Source of the DNA: Lachnospiraceae bacterium
Lineage (GTDB): Bacteria > Bacillota > Clostridia > Lachnospirales > Lachnospiraceae
DNA length: 64,000 nucleotides
Assembly: GCA_017520425.1 (NCBI GenBank)
Contig: JAFXFO010000024.1
Coordinates: forward strand, 1-64,000
Reading direction: 5' to 3'
Shown here: positions 38,147-46,389 of the stretch, in pieces
Layout of the letters: each line of letters opens with the position of its first letter
How positions within the stretch are numbered: position 1 is the stretch's first letter
Notes under the pieces: model-generated
Told to the model about the DNA's origin: nothing
Database searches by the model: none
What the model saw: only the letters and a program-made list of their open reading frames with translations
Position numbers and translations under genes: made by a program

Positions 38147-39247
38147 TTAACGTTCTTCTATTGCATTCTCTTCTAGCAGCAACCAATAATACTCTCTTTG
38201 CCTCTGCCAAAGACTCTGCATATCCTTCCCACTAAAGCTCCAAAGAGAACTATACCTATGCACTGAATAAGACGTCTCAACTGGAATTTGCAGTGCTGGG
38301 TCAAAATAATCATTCGGATATATCAACGTCTCACCAATTTTTTGCATAGAACCATCCAACACCAATCCATGACTTACTAACATCTCCGTGGTAACTAATG
38401 GTGTGGTTCTATAGCAAAACTCACCACGTTCATTATAAAAAGCTATCCTTTCATAATTTTCTATATTTTCGGCAAACAAAGGATTATCCTTCCTACCCCC
38501 AAATCCATGACCGGTATTAACATAATTGGATACCTCAAAGCCCATAAAAGAATCTTGATATAGAATCTCATCAATACTTCTAACAATCTCCACATCCGTA
38601 TCCAAATAAATACCACCGTATTGATAAATCACATCCAATCTTGCAACATCCGAAACAAATGCCCATTTTTTTTGTTTGTACGCTTCTCTAGTGAAATCAA
38701 ACTTCGAATAATTGTAATTTGATTCATCCCATCTTATAATCTGGTAATCCGGACAAAACTTTTTCCAGCTTTGTATGCATTCCTGCACAAATAGTGGCAG
38801 TTCTCCCCCACCAAACCAACAGTAATGTATAATTTTAGGAATCATCATCTCCTGCTTTGCAGGTAAAAGTTCCTTACGCACTGTACTGGTATGCAAACGG
38901 AAGAGAATGTAAATAAAACATTCCACTTTATCCGAAATCTTGTAGCTCCTCAACTGCTCCACCATCTGATCCCAAAACCGACTTGTAATAAAGATAATCT
39001 TATTTTCAAAATATTCCTCTTTTAAACACTCTGGCGCGAGAATCCTAAATTCTTTAGTTCCAACTTTGAACATCGTTCCCCATTTCGATGCATCATTGTC
39101 CACAAAATAATCAATCGAATCCAAAAGCCCTTCCTCTTGAAATCCTTCACATATGATTTTTCCTGTAATTCCTGCTCCAAAACAAATAACCTTTTTCCCA
39201 TTATATATGCCCGGAAACTTTTCCGCAGTTGTATTAACTATTTTCAT
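38147..39247 (-). CDS. GT32-like glycosyltransferase with N-terminal Rossmann-like domain
   Basis: 366 residues. Residues 15-115 begin KKVICFGAGITGKIICEGFQ, a dinucleotide-binding-like fold with an IIFITSRFWDQM segment. From residue 135 a capsular/OCH1-type transferase follows: IPKIIHYCWFGGGELP, then FVSDVARLDVIYQYGGIYLD with the DTD motif immediately after (GGIYLDTDVEIV). It transfers a hexose-like sugar; donor unknown. It lies between intact rfbF and the truncated rfbF end, as if inserted with that duplication. AGGTGA precedes the ATG. Confidence 0.75.
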   Translation of the reverse strand: MKIVNTTAEKFPGIYNGKKVICFGAGITGKIICEGFQEEGLLDSIDYFVDNDASKWGTMFKVGTKEFRILAPECLKEEYFENKIIFITSRFWDQMVEQLRSYKISDKVECFIYILFRLHTSTVRKELLPAKQEMMIPKIIHYCWFGGGELPLFVQECIQSWKKFCPDYQIIRWDESNYNYSKFDFTREAYKQKKWAFVSDVARLDVIYQYGGIYLDTDVEIVRSIDEILYQDSFMGFEVSNYVNTGHGFGGRKDNPLFAENIENYERIAFYNERGEFCYRTTPLVTTEMLVSHGLVLDGSMQKIGETLIYPNDYFDPALQIPVETSYSVHRYSSLWSFSGKDMQSLWQRQREYYWLLLEENAIEER

Positions 39248-39267
39248 ACTATTGTCACCTAATCAAT

Positions 39268-40038
39268 TTACCATAATTTCCACGGAGCTTGTTCTGATGC
39301 CCATTGTTCCTCTAAAAAAGCTCTATCACGCACTGTATCCATTGGGGCCCAAAAACCATTATGCCTATAAGCAACCATTTCTCCTGCCAATGATAGCTTT
39401 TCATAAGGAGTAGTCTCTAGCATCTTATCCTCTTCAAGATATTGGAATATCTCCTTATTAAAAATTGCAAATCCTGCATTTACCCATGCCTGTTCTTCCT
39501 TATCTTTCTCTTTGAATGAACTCACCAAATTTTCTTCATCATCAATTTGAATCACACCCCATCTTCCCGTAGGCTTTGCAGCTGTAATTGTCGCAACTTT
39601 TCCGTGATTCTTATGGAATTTTACCAAATCAATTAAATTCACATCAGATACGCCATCTCCATAAGTAAGCATAAATGGTTCATCTTGAACATACTTTTTA
39701 ATCTTCAATATTCTCCCAGCTGTAGGTGTATGTAATCCTGTATTTACCAATGTAACCTTCCATGGTTCAGAGACATTTTCATGTACTACTACCGTATTAT
39801 CCTTCAAATCAATTGTAACATCTGATGCATGCATATAGTAATCCATAAAATATTCCTTTATCATATGTCCTTTATAACCGCAACATATAATAAAATCATT
39901 AAATCCATAATAACTATAAATTTTCATTATATGCCACAAAATTGGATATCCACCTATTTCAATCATCGGTTTTGGTCTTAGATGAGACTCCTCACTTATC
40001 CTAGTTCCCATTCCGCCTGCTAAAATTACAACTTTCAT
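39268..40038 (-). CDS. rfbF: Glucose-1-phosphate cytidylyltransferase
   Basis: 256 residues. Makes CDP-glucose from CTP and glucose 1-phosphate, the entry to CDP-dideoxy sugars. N-terminal MKVVILAGGMGTRISEESHL with RPKPMIEIGGYPILWHIMKI is the nucleotidyltransferase signature of RfbF; LTYGDGVSDVNL and KEKDKEEQAWVNAGFAIFNK are also typical. The ATG at 40038, 8 bases from GGGAG, is preferred to an upstream ATG. First enzyme of the route completed by rfbG, rfbH and the YerE/YerF-like genes downstream. Confidence 0.94.
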   Translation of the reverse strand: MKVVILAGGMGTRISEESHLRPKPMIEIGGYPILWHIMKIYSYYGFNDFIICCGYKGHMIKEYFMDYYMHASDVTIDLKDNTVVVHENVSEPWKVTLVNTGLHTPTAGRILKIKKYVQDEPFMLTYGDGVSDVNLIDLVKFHKNHGKVATITAAKPTGRWGVIQIDDEENLVSSFKEKDKEEQAWVNAGFAIFNKEIFQYLEEDKMLETTPYEKLSLAGEMVAYRHNGFWAPMDTVRDRAFLEEQWASEQAPWKLW

Positions 40039-40079
40039 CCTTCTGTCTCCCACATTCTTTTCTAAAACAAATCTACATT

Positions 40080-40646
40080 TTATTCATTATCAAATAAGCA
40101 CCAAGGTTCTTTTTTATTCAAAATCACAGCCATTGTTTCTTTACTGTTATTTAATTGTTTTTTATTAACAACAACATCTTCAATCTCCTGCCACTTCAAG
40201 TCCTTACAGGTAAACAAGCATCTAACATCAAGCGCATCTACTTCCTCTATTCTTGTAATTTTAGAACTATCATAATTCTCATTTCCTTTTTGAAGTCCCA
40301 ATTTATAACAATTTCCCACACTCAGATACTCTTCTTTATCATTATTCCGTGCTATTTTATATCCTAAGGCACCAAGTATTTCTATATATTTGTTCTGCTC
40401 AAAAATATCAACAACATCCAGCAATAACTCTTTATCCACCAAAAAAATATTTTCATCCAAATAAACCTTAATTATCGCATCCGTTTCTTTCATTCCTGCA
40501 TCATATGCTTGTCCTACTTTTCCCTGCTTGATAGTATACTCTATTTCGTATCCCTCAGGCACTGTTAGATATGATATATAATGTAAAACTTCTTGACACA
40601 AGAAATCATTTTCACCTCTAATGATAAAACATATTTTTTTATTCAC
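40080..40646 (-). CDS. Divergent GT2-like protein
   Basis: 188 residues from a GTG at 40646 that overlaps the end of the previous gene and has GGGGGGAG before it. KKICFIIRGENDFLCQEVLH and YLTVPEGYEIEYTI align with the start of the GT2-like domains at 27332 and 42317, and IIKVYLDENIFLVDKELLLD corresponds to the KVYLHQD segment. The HQD is changed to LDEN and the C-terminal FYDV region is missing, so it is probably a shortened, perhaps inactive, paralogue. Confidence 0.6.
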   Translation of the reverse strand: MNKKICFIIRGENDFLCQEVLHYISYLTVPEGYEIEYTIKQGKVGQAYDAGMKETDAIIKVYLDENIFLVDKELLLDVVDIFEQNKYIEILGALGYKIARNNDKEEYLSVGNCYKLGLQKGNENYDSSKITRIEEVDALDVRCLFTCKDLKWQEIEDVVVNKKQLNNSKETMAVILNKKEPWCLFDNE

Positions 40647-42021
40647 ACTTCTCCCCCCTATAATACATATCACTTAACAACTCCCAACATGCAATAACCT
40701 TTTCTCGATTTATACATTCATTATATATAATATACGATAAAGATTGCACAGACAACTGCTGTTCATAAAAATATGGAACAATATCATTCATAATTTCGTT
40801 AGCACAATCAAACTCCAGTCTTCTTAAAAGATATTTCAATGTTTGATACCTATCTACAACTTCCTTATAAGAATGAGTATTGTAAAATATTGTGTTTGAT
40901 GTTCCATTTTCAAGTTCTAATTTATAAATCTCAAAACACCTTTTCATTACAGCATACTCATACTTTCCAAGCACATCTTCTAACCAATAATTTGTATAGA
41001 ACATATGATATGCATCTGCTATTTCTTGATGATACAAATGCCCTATCCATTTTTCCAAAAGCATCTGTACTACTTTATGTTGTTGCCTCTGCACCAAGCA
41101 TTCAACACACTCTATTGAAATATCTGATACCTCATTCCACACATCTCTATATTTATCTACTGTCTCTTGTGTCAACAATTTATTTTCTCTTAACTGTATT
41201 AAATTATAGATACTACCAAATAATACAGGTTGCATAGTCTCTTCTTTTTTTACAACCGCCTTATATGGTTCGTAATATTCAGGCAACACTTCTACAGCTC
41301 TTGACCACTCTTCTATCCAAACCTCAAATATTCGTTTCACCCACATCGAATTACTACGTTCTGAAACATATCTTATAACCTCATCCTCTCTCAATACCAT
41401 TATTTTAAGAGCTTTAACTTTTAAAAGTTGTTCAAATAAAATATTAAAATGGTCAAACGAACCTGCTATCCCTGCATAGTACCTTTGAAAAAACTCTACT
41501 TTATCAAATTCTTTCAACATCGTATCCCATCTAATAATGGTAGTTTCTAAATTAGGTGTCATTTTTCCGTAATCCCGGAAAAAACTCAAAGCATCTGTAT
41601 ATACCTCTGTCCTTGGTTGTGGATTAGGATCCAACGGCCAATGTGCTACCGGCAAAAAAATTACATCATACCCTTCCAAACTAGCTTCATATATTTTTTT
41701 AATAGTACTTTCATCAAAATATGTTCTATCTTTTACGTTAAACATATATTCGTATTCTTTTTCAAGACCATATCCTGATAATACATCAAGCCCTTTTATA
41801 TGCGTATCAAAATTGGGACCATAATCAATATAAAATAAATTCTGATGCCCATCCTGAATATACTTATCTACAACTCTTCTAGTATCACTTGTTTCACTTG
41901 AATCATATACATATACATCAATTCCATACTTATTATACATTTCTAATGTTATTCCCAGCACCTCATCCATTGTATCAGGATGATTATATGTAGGCACACA
42001 AAATGCTATATTATGTTCCAT
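40639..42021 (-). CDS. Family 2-like glycosyltransferase with C-terminal helical region
   Basis: 460 residues from the ATG at 42021 (AAGGAG 9 bases upstream). N-terminal MEHNIAFCVPTYNHPDTMDE and DVYVYDSSETSDTRRVVDKY are GT2-like; the acidic metal-binding region may be FNVKDRTYFDE. HWPLDPNPQPRTEVYTDALS follows. From residue 300 the protein is helical and aromatic-rich (DAYHMFYTNYWLEDVLGKYE), comparable to helical partners elsewhere in the island. Function beyond sugar transfer is unknown. Confidence 0.68.
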   Translation of the reverse strand: MEHNIAFCVPTYNHPDTMDEVLGITLEMYNKYGIDVYVYDSSETSDTRRVVDKYIQDGHQNLFYIDYGPNFDTHIKGLDVLSGYGLEKEYEYMFNVKDRTYFDESTIKKIYEASLEGYDVIFLPVAHWPLDPNPQPRTEVYTDALSFFRDYGKMTPNLETTIIRWDTMLKEFDKVEFFQRYYAGIAGSFDHFNILFEQLLKVKALKIMVLREDEVIRYVSERSNSMWVKRIFEVWIEEWSRAVEVLPEYYEPYKAVVKKEETMQPVLFGSIYNLIQLRENKLLTQETVDKYRDVWNEVSDISIECVECLVQRQQHKVVQMLLEKWIGHLYHQEIADAYHMFYTNYWLEDVLGKYEYAVMKRCFEIYKLELENGTSNTIFYNTHSYKEVVDRYQTLKYLLRRLEFDCANEIMNDIVPYFYEQQLSVQSLSYIIYNECINREKVIACWELLSDMYYRGEKCE

Positions 42022-42061
42022 TATGATTATCTCCTTTTTAACACTCAATCAGCATTCAAAT

Positions 42062-42292
42062 TTATGCAATATATACAGCCAACATCTCCTTAACCTCATT
42101 TAGCATTCCCACCTTTGCAGATTCTTGCAACAATTCACTTACAACCAAATCAAACAAATTATACTGCATTAAGTATTTTTTGTAACGCGCAATAATATAA
42201 CACTTTGCTTCTACATGTTCCAAAACCGAGGTTGAAATGCTTCCATCTGTAAAAAATACATCTAATAACACTTCATCTACATCATTCAGCAA
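42062..42292 (-). other. Short open frame, probable gene remnant
   Basis: 76 codons open from a TTG without a ribosome binding site, product helical (SVLEHVEAKCYIIARYKKYL). An in-frame stop lies just upstream. It resembles the C-terminal helical parts of island proteins in composition, so it may be the tail of a lost gene. Coding status is doubtful. Confidence 0.3.
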
Positions 42293-42316
42293 TCAATGTA
42301 CCATCAAATTGCATGT

Positions 42317-44176
42317 TTAACAACTAAATATCTTTTTTAAAACACCTTCCAACCTATCTTCATAATTATGTTGTTTTCTAACCTTTTTATAACCATTGAT
42401 AGCAATTCTCACTCGTTCTTCTTCATGTTCAAGATAATAATTAACTTTTTCTTGTAATTCATCCAACGTATGATACACTTCTAAATCTTTACCAATCTCA
42501 AAATAATCCTCCAATTCAGACTGATAATTAGTCAAGCAGAAGCCACCAACAGCCATAATATCCCATACTCTTTGCGGTATACCACTTTCAATACTTCGTG
42601 ATGTAATATTAATATTGATCTTACTTAAATAGAATACCTTCGGCATCTCTGCCCAATAATCCACCCATGGGCGCACCTCGATATTATTGCTCAATGCTTT
42701 CGTTGCCACTTGATCAGCGTAAAGAACTACCCGATGTTTTTCTGCTAATTTATTTAAGATTCTAACTCTTTCCACCTCATTACATCTACGCACCAGCTTC
42801 ATGCTTTCACAATAATAACGTTTATCTATATCATAGATACCCCATACTTCCTGCTCAATCTTTGAACTAATATATTCTATCAACTGTTTAGATGCTTTAT
42901 CAAATAAGTTGATTTTTCCATCCCAAACACAGTTACAAGCATCTATTACCATATCTGCCTCGTTCTGCATTTCGACATTATTATCATCAAACAATTGCTC
43001 ATAGCCTCTATTATCATAAAGTCGACCTACAAAAGAAATATCTGCCTGATATTTCTTTTCATCCTTTTTCTTGATACTTACCGTACCAAATACATCTACC
43101 TCCGTTGCCAATGATACATGATATATATGTTTTATCCGCTTTAATGCGTTTAATCGTTCCAACTGTTTTTTATCAAACACACTTATATAGGTATACTCAT
43201 TCTGTGCTTCCTTGCGATAAAGTTCCAACAAAGGCGAATCATATACCCAAGCATAATATTTTACTTTGCTATTTTCACAAGCAATTGATACAGATGGTAC
43301 AAAATCATAGGTCATTACCAAATCATAATTACCATCCTCTAATTCTTCCTCGATCCGTTCCACCTCATGTGGATAATCTGCAAAAATATTCACATGATAA
43401 GTGCATATATCCACTGTATGCCCCATTTTCACTAAACTGTATGGTAGCCCCATCATCACTATCTGCTGGCTGTGCACAAACAATACACGCAAATATTCTT
43501 TTCCTTCATATATTTCCGGATACTCTTGAAGTAAGATTTGCCGGTTTTGTTCATAGTTCCAAAAAGCAGGTGCTCCACAGGCATGAATCACCCAGTTACT
43601 TTTCTGCCCCGGTACCACAATTTTGTACCCTGCACGTCGAAATTCCAAACACTGAGAAACATCATAAAAATCCCATCCCTTCAGAATATCTTCACGCCAA
43701 GGTATATCATATTGCGTCGCCATCAAAAAACCATCAATAGCTTCTACTTCTTTCATCCCATTCTTTATAAGAGTAATGCTATCCTCACCTTCTGCAATCC
43801 ACTCATCTAAATGATAGAAATTACCACACCTTTGTTCATGCCACATGATACCGTCTTTTGACAACTTCTCCGCACCCATGAAACCTATCATACCTATTTT
43901 TCTATCTTTTTTAAATATTTTAATTATTTTCTCAATAAATTTTTGTTCAACAATAAAGGTATCCTGGTGTAGGTATACCTTATACTTCGCATCTGTAGCA
44001 TTCATTCCCTCATTATATCCGGATGTCATGGATTTAGCCTCTGTAATAGTGATTATTTCTATCTCATAGCCTTCTGGTATCTCCAATAATTCCAAATACA
44101 TTATACATTCTTGCAATTGTCTCTCATCATTGGTACAAATGACAAAACATATCTTCTTATCATTCAGCTGCTTCAT
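42317..44176 (-). CDS. Fused GT2-like and DUF3880/CgeB-like glycosyltransferase
   Basis: 619 residues. Residues 1-225 are GT2-like (KKICFVICTNDERQLQECIM, TDAKYKVYLHQDTFIVEQ, IDGFLMATQYDIPW, GWDFYDVSQCLEFRRAGYKI). Residues 230-619 are a DUF3880-type GT-B enzyme (DLVMTYDFVPSVSIACENSK, YYAWVYDSPL, KININITSRSIESGIPQRVW). The two halves correspond one to one to the separate genes at 27332 and 28049. It overlaps the preceding helical gene by 17 bases, so translation is coupled. It probably adds two sugars or works as a processive pair on flagellin. Confidence 0.75.
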   Translation of the reverse strand: MKQLNDKKICFVICTNDERQLQECIMYLELLEIPEGYEIEIITITEAKSMTSGYNEGMNATDAKYKVYLHQDTFIVEQKFIEKIIKIFKKDRKIGMIGFMGAEKLSKDGIMWHEQRCGNFYHLDEWIAEGEDSITLIKNGMKEVEAIDGFLMATQYDIPWREDILKGWDFYDVSQCLEFRRAGYKIVVPGQKSNWVIHACGAPAFWNYEQNRQILLQEYPEIYEGKEYLRVLFVHSQQIVMMGLPYSLVKMGHTVDICTYHVNIFADYPHEVERIEEELEDGNYDLVMTYDFVPSVSIACENSKVKYYAWVYDSPLLELYRKEAQNEYTYISVFDKKQLERLNALKRIKHIYHVSLATEVDVFGTVSIKKKDEKKYQADISFVGRLYDNRGYEQLFDDNNVEMQNEADMVIDACNCVWDGKINLFDKASKQLIEYISSKIEQEVWGIYDIDKRYYCESMKLVRRCNEVERVRILNKLAEKHRVVLYADQVATKALSNNIEVRPWVDYWAEMPKVFYLSKININITSRSIESGIPQRVWDIMAVGGFCLTNYQSELEDYFEIGKDLEVYHTLDELQEKVNYYLEHEEERVRIAINGYKKVRKQHNYEDRLEGVLKKIFSC

Positions 44177-44834
44177 TCAACATTACCTTTTCCAGTTCCT
44201 GTATCAGTCCCCGGATACCTTCATCTGGTTTTTCGATTTGTTTCAAACATTCATATGCTTGTCGCCACTGTTGTCCTTCTATCCAGCACTCTGCTAAACT
44301 CGTTAATATATCTGTGTTGTTTGGATATTCCTTGTTCACTTTCTGCAACAAATAAATCGCTCGAATCATTTCTCCCCGCATTTTCAGCAAATGCGCTAAT
44401 ACTACTGCATTTTCTGCTCTTTTACAGCTTTCAATGATAAGAATTTTTCCTATAGCAATACCACTTACACGATACCCAACCAATTCCTTCACCGACTCCT
44501 CGCACAGTTGTAGCGGCACTTTATTTTCTATTCTAAGTATGCAAAATTTAATTGCCAGATATCGTTGCTCCACTTCCTCCAGTGAATGAATCCCCCAAAA
44601 GATATCCTCATGAATTCCCACACTTTCCAATTCTTTTTTTTCTTCTATCCAAATATCAAAAAAGCAATCCAACATACTCAGTTGATTGTCTTCTTTTTTC
44701 AACTTTTGAAATACTACTGACTTTTTCAGTTCCAAAATCAACTCTTTGATTTTCTCAAAGTTCAATATCTTTAACTTCTCATTTATTTCTATTCTCAATT
44801 TTAATAATTCATTATATCTCTGTTCTATTCTCAT
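44160..44834 (-). CDS. Helical/TPR-like protein next to flagellin
   Basis: 224 residues. The N-terminal 130 residues are helical and related to the protein at 26768-27313; the rest has TPR-like repeats (RAIYLLQKVNKEYPNNTDIL, AECWIEGQQWRQAYECLKQI). TPR proteins dock partners, so it may present flagellin to the fused glycosyltransferase whose gene it overlaps. First gene after the flagellin terminator, only 16 bases past it, with no room for a promoter of its own. GAGGGATAT before the ATG. Confidence 0.6.
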   Translation of the reverse strand: MRIEQRYNELLKLRIEINEKLKILNFEKIKELILELKKSVVFQKLKKEDNQLSMLDCFFDIWIEEKKELESVGIHEDIFWGIHSLEEVEQRYLAIKFCILRIENKVPLQLCEESVKELVGYRVSGIAIGKILIIESCKRAENAVVLAHLLKMRGEMIRAIYLLQKVNKEYPNNTDILTSLAECWIEGQQWRQAYECLKQIEKPDEGIRGLIQELEKVMLNEAAE

Positions 44835-44850
44835 ATATCCCTCTATGAAA

Positions 44851-44878
44851 AAGAGGGATGACCTAAGTCATCCCTCTT
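44851..44878 (-). terminator. Flagellin terminator
   Basis: Perfect 12-bp stem AAGAGGGATGAC / GTCATCCCTCTT, loop of four, then TTTTTCATAG on the minus strand (partly within the stem end). It is 22 bases past the flagellin stop and 16 before the glycosyltransferase operon. Confidence 0.85.
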
Positions 44879-44900
44879 CTATTGGTAGCTTACTTAAATG

Positions 44901-45731
44901 TTACTGAAGTAATGAAAGTACGCCCTGGTTAGCCTGATTAGACTGAGCCAACATAGCCTGACCTGCCTGTGCCAAGATATTGTTATTAGAGTACTTAACC
45001 ATTTCAGTTGCCATATCGGTATCACGAATCTGGCTCTCAGCTGCAGTAGTATTCTCAACTACGTTGTCTAAGTTGTTAATGGTATGCTCTAAACGATTCT
45101 GAATAGCACCGAGATCTGCTCTCTGCTCATTGATAGTCTTAATAGCTGCCTTAATAGTACTGATAGAATTCTGCGCTGCTGACTGGCTAGCTACACCTGA
45201 TGTACTAAGTGTATTTACAGAAATACCTGCTGCATTCATAGACTTAATGGATACAGAAATTCTGTTATTTGTTGTGCCTTCTGCACCAACCTGAAGTGCC
45301 TTACCAGCGGACCAAGAACCATCCAACAAATTAGCCTCATTAAAGGTTGTAGTAGAAGCAACACGGTCGATTTCACTTACCAACTGGTCAACTTCCTTCT
45401 GGATATAGCTCTGATCTTCAGTCTGATTAGTACCATTAGCTGCCTTAACTGCTAATTCGTTCATTCTCTGAAGCATATCGTGAACTTCATTCAATGCACC
45501 TTCAGCAGTCTGTACTGCAGAGATACCATCCTGAGCGTTCAAAGAAGCCTGTGTAAGACCTCTAATCTGACGTCTCATCTTTTCGGAAATAGCCAAACCT
45601 GCTGCATCATCAGCTGCACGGTTTACCTTGTAACCTGAAGACAACTTCTCTGTAGACTTCGCCTGAGTAGACTGGGTTAATCCTAACATTCTGTTTGAGT
45701 TCATTGCTCTTAAATTGTGCTGTACTACCAT
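44901..45731 (-). CDS. hag: Flagellin
   Basis: 276 residues, filament subunit. N-terminal D0/D1 [40 protein letters not shown] and [21 protein letters not shown]-terminal [20 protein letters not shown] and [20 protein letters not shown]. Only about 60 residues separate the D1 helices, so D2/D3 domains are absent. The [15 protein letters not shown] stretch matches the TLR5-contact region of proinflammatory flagellins. Ser/Thr-rich central part ([13 protein letters not shown] type) offers O-glycosylation sites. Own sigma-28 promoter and a CsrA-type leader; strong AAGGAGG 8 bases from ATG. Confidence 0.97.
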   Translation of the reverse strand: MVVQHNLRAMNSNRMLGLTQSTQAKSTEKLSSGYKVNRAADDAAGLAISEKMRRQIRGLTQASLNAQDGISAVQTAEGALNEVHDMLQRMNELAVKAANGTNQTEDQSYIQKEVDQLVSEIDRVASTTTFNEANLLDGSWSAGKALQVGAEGTTNNRISVSIKSMNAAGISVNTLSTSGVASQSAAQNSISTIKAAIKTINEQRADLGAIQNRLEHTINNLDNVVENTTAAESQIRDTDMATEMVKYSNNNILAQAGQAMLAQSNQANQGVLSLLQ

Positions 45732-45755
45732 ATATTTTTCCTCCTTGAATTTATG

Positions 45756-45771
45756 GTGGCATCCTTGCCAC
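45756..45771 (-). promoter_or_regulatory. CsrA-binding hairpin in the flagellin leader
   Basis: Transcribed strand GTGGC-AAGGAT-GCCAC, a perfect 5-bp stem with GGA in a six-base loop, 10 bases upstream of the Shine-Dalgarno AAGGAGG (45740-45746), which itself contains GGA. This is the two-site layout known from the hag leader of Bacillus subtilis. Confidence 0.75.
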
Positions 45772-45857
45772 TCATTGTGCTGTAATACTGTCCGTCAGCC
45801 GTACGCTCTGTCTTAAGTACTACGTTGGTTGTTAAGTAATTTGTTTTACTTGTATTA

Positions 45858-45884
45858 TATATCGGAGAGTTCTCCGGATACTTA
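45858..45884 (-). promoter_or_regulatory. Sigma-28 promoter of flagellin
   Basis: On the minus strand TAAG (45881-45884), 15 bases, CCGATATA (45858-45865), matching TAAA-N15-CCGATAT. A perfect dyad CGGAGA-GT-TCTCCG (45863-45876) overlaps the -10 and spacer. Confidence 0.85.
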
Positions 45885-45915
45885 ATACCTTTTTTTAAAA
45901 TTTTTCAAATATTTT

Positions 45916-46389
45916 TTACTGCCTGCTATCCATGAATTGCGGTTGTGCCTGCACTGCTTTATTCACATTAGCATAGTAATTATATGCCACTGCTGAGCTC
46001 CTGCGTCCCTGCCCAATCTGTTCCTTTTCCTTTGCAAAATAGGACTCTATCAAAGCTTTGTTTCTAGCCTCCTGGGCCTGCACTGCTACACTCTTTTCCG
46101 TCACCTGGCGAATCAGTTCCTGTAAGATACGAATTTCACTAGCATATCTTTCCCGATTCCCTTTTAGTTCCTCAGCTACATTCGCATACAAGGCTTCAAA
46201 GCCTTCATCCAGCTTTAGCACTTGTTCTATGAGTACTCCTTTTTCCTCGATATACTCATCAAATTTCTCGATTTGCACATTGTCTCCGGAAAACACTTGG
46301 TACTGTGCTTCATTATATGTCTGAATCTTATCCAACAGCTTCAGCTTCTTGTATAAGGAATCTTCTAATACTCCCAGATAATTTTTCAT
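45916..46389 (-). CDS. FliT/FlgN-like flagellar export chaperone
   Basis: 157 residues, mainly long helices (YNEAQYQVFSGDNVQIEKFD, QVTEKSVAVQAQEARNKALI), in the position of fliT directly after fliS, with ATGA stop-start overlap. Small helical chaperones here escort FliD or hook proteins to the export gate. Sequence motifs are weak, so the role is assigned from order fliD-fliS-fliT. Confidence 0.65.
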   Translation of the reverse strand: MKNYLGVLEDSLYKKLKLLDKIQTYNEAQYQVFSGDNVQIEKFDEYIEEKGVLIEQVLKLDEGFEALYANVAEELKGNRERYASEIRILQELIRQVTEKSVAVQAQEARNKALIESYFAKEKEQIGQGRRSSAVAYNYYANVNKAVQAQPQFMDSRQ

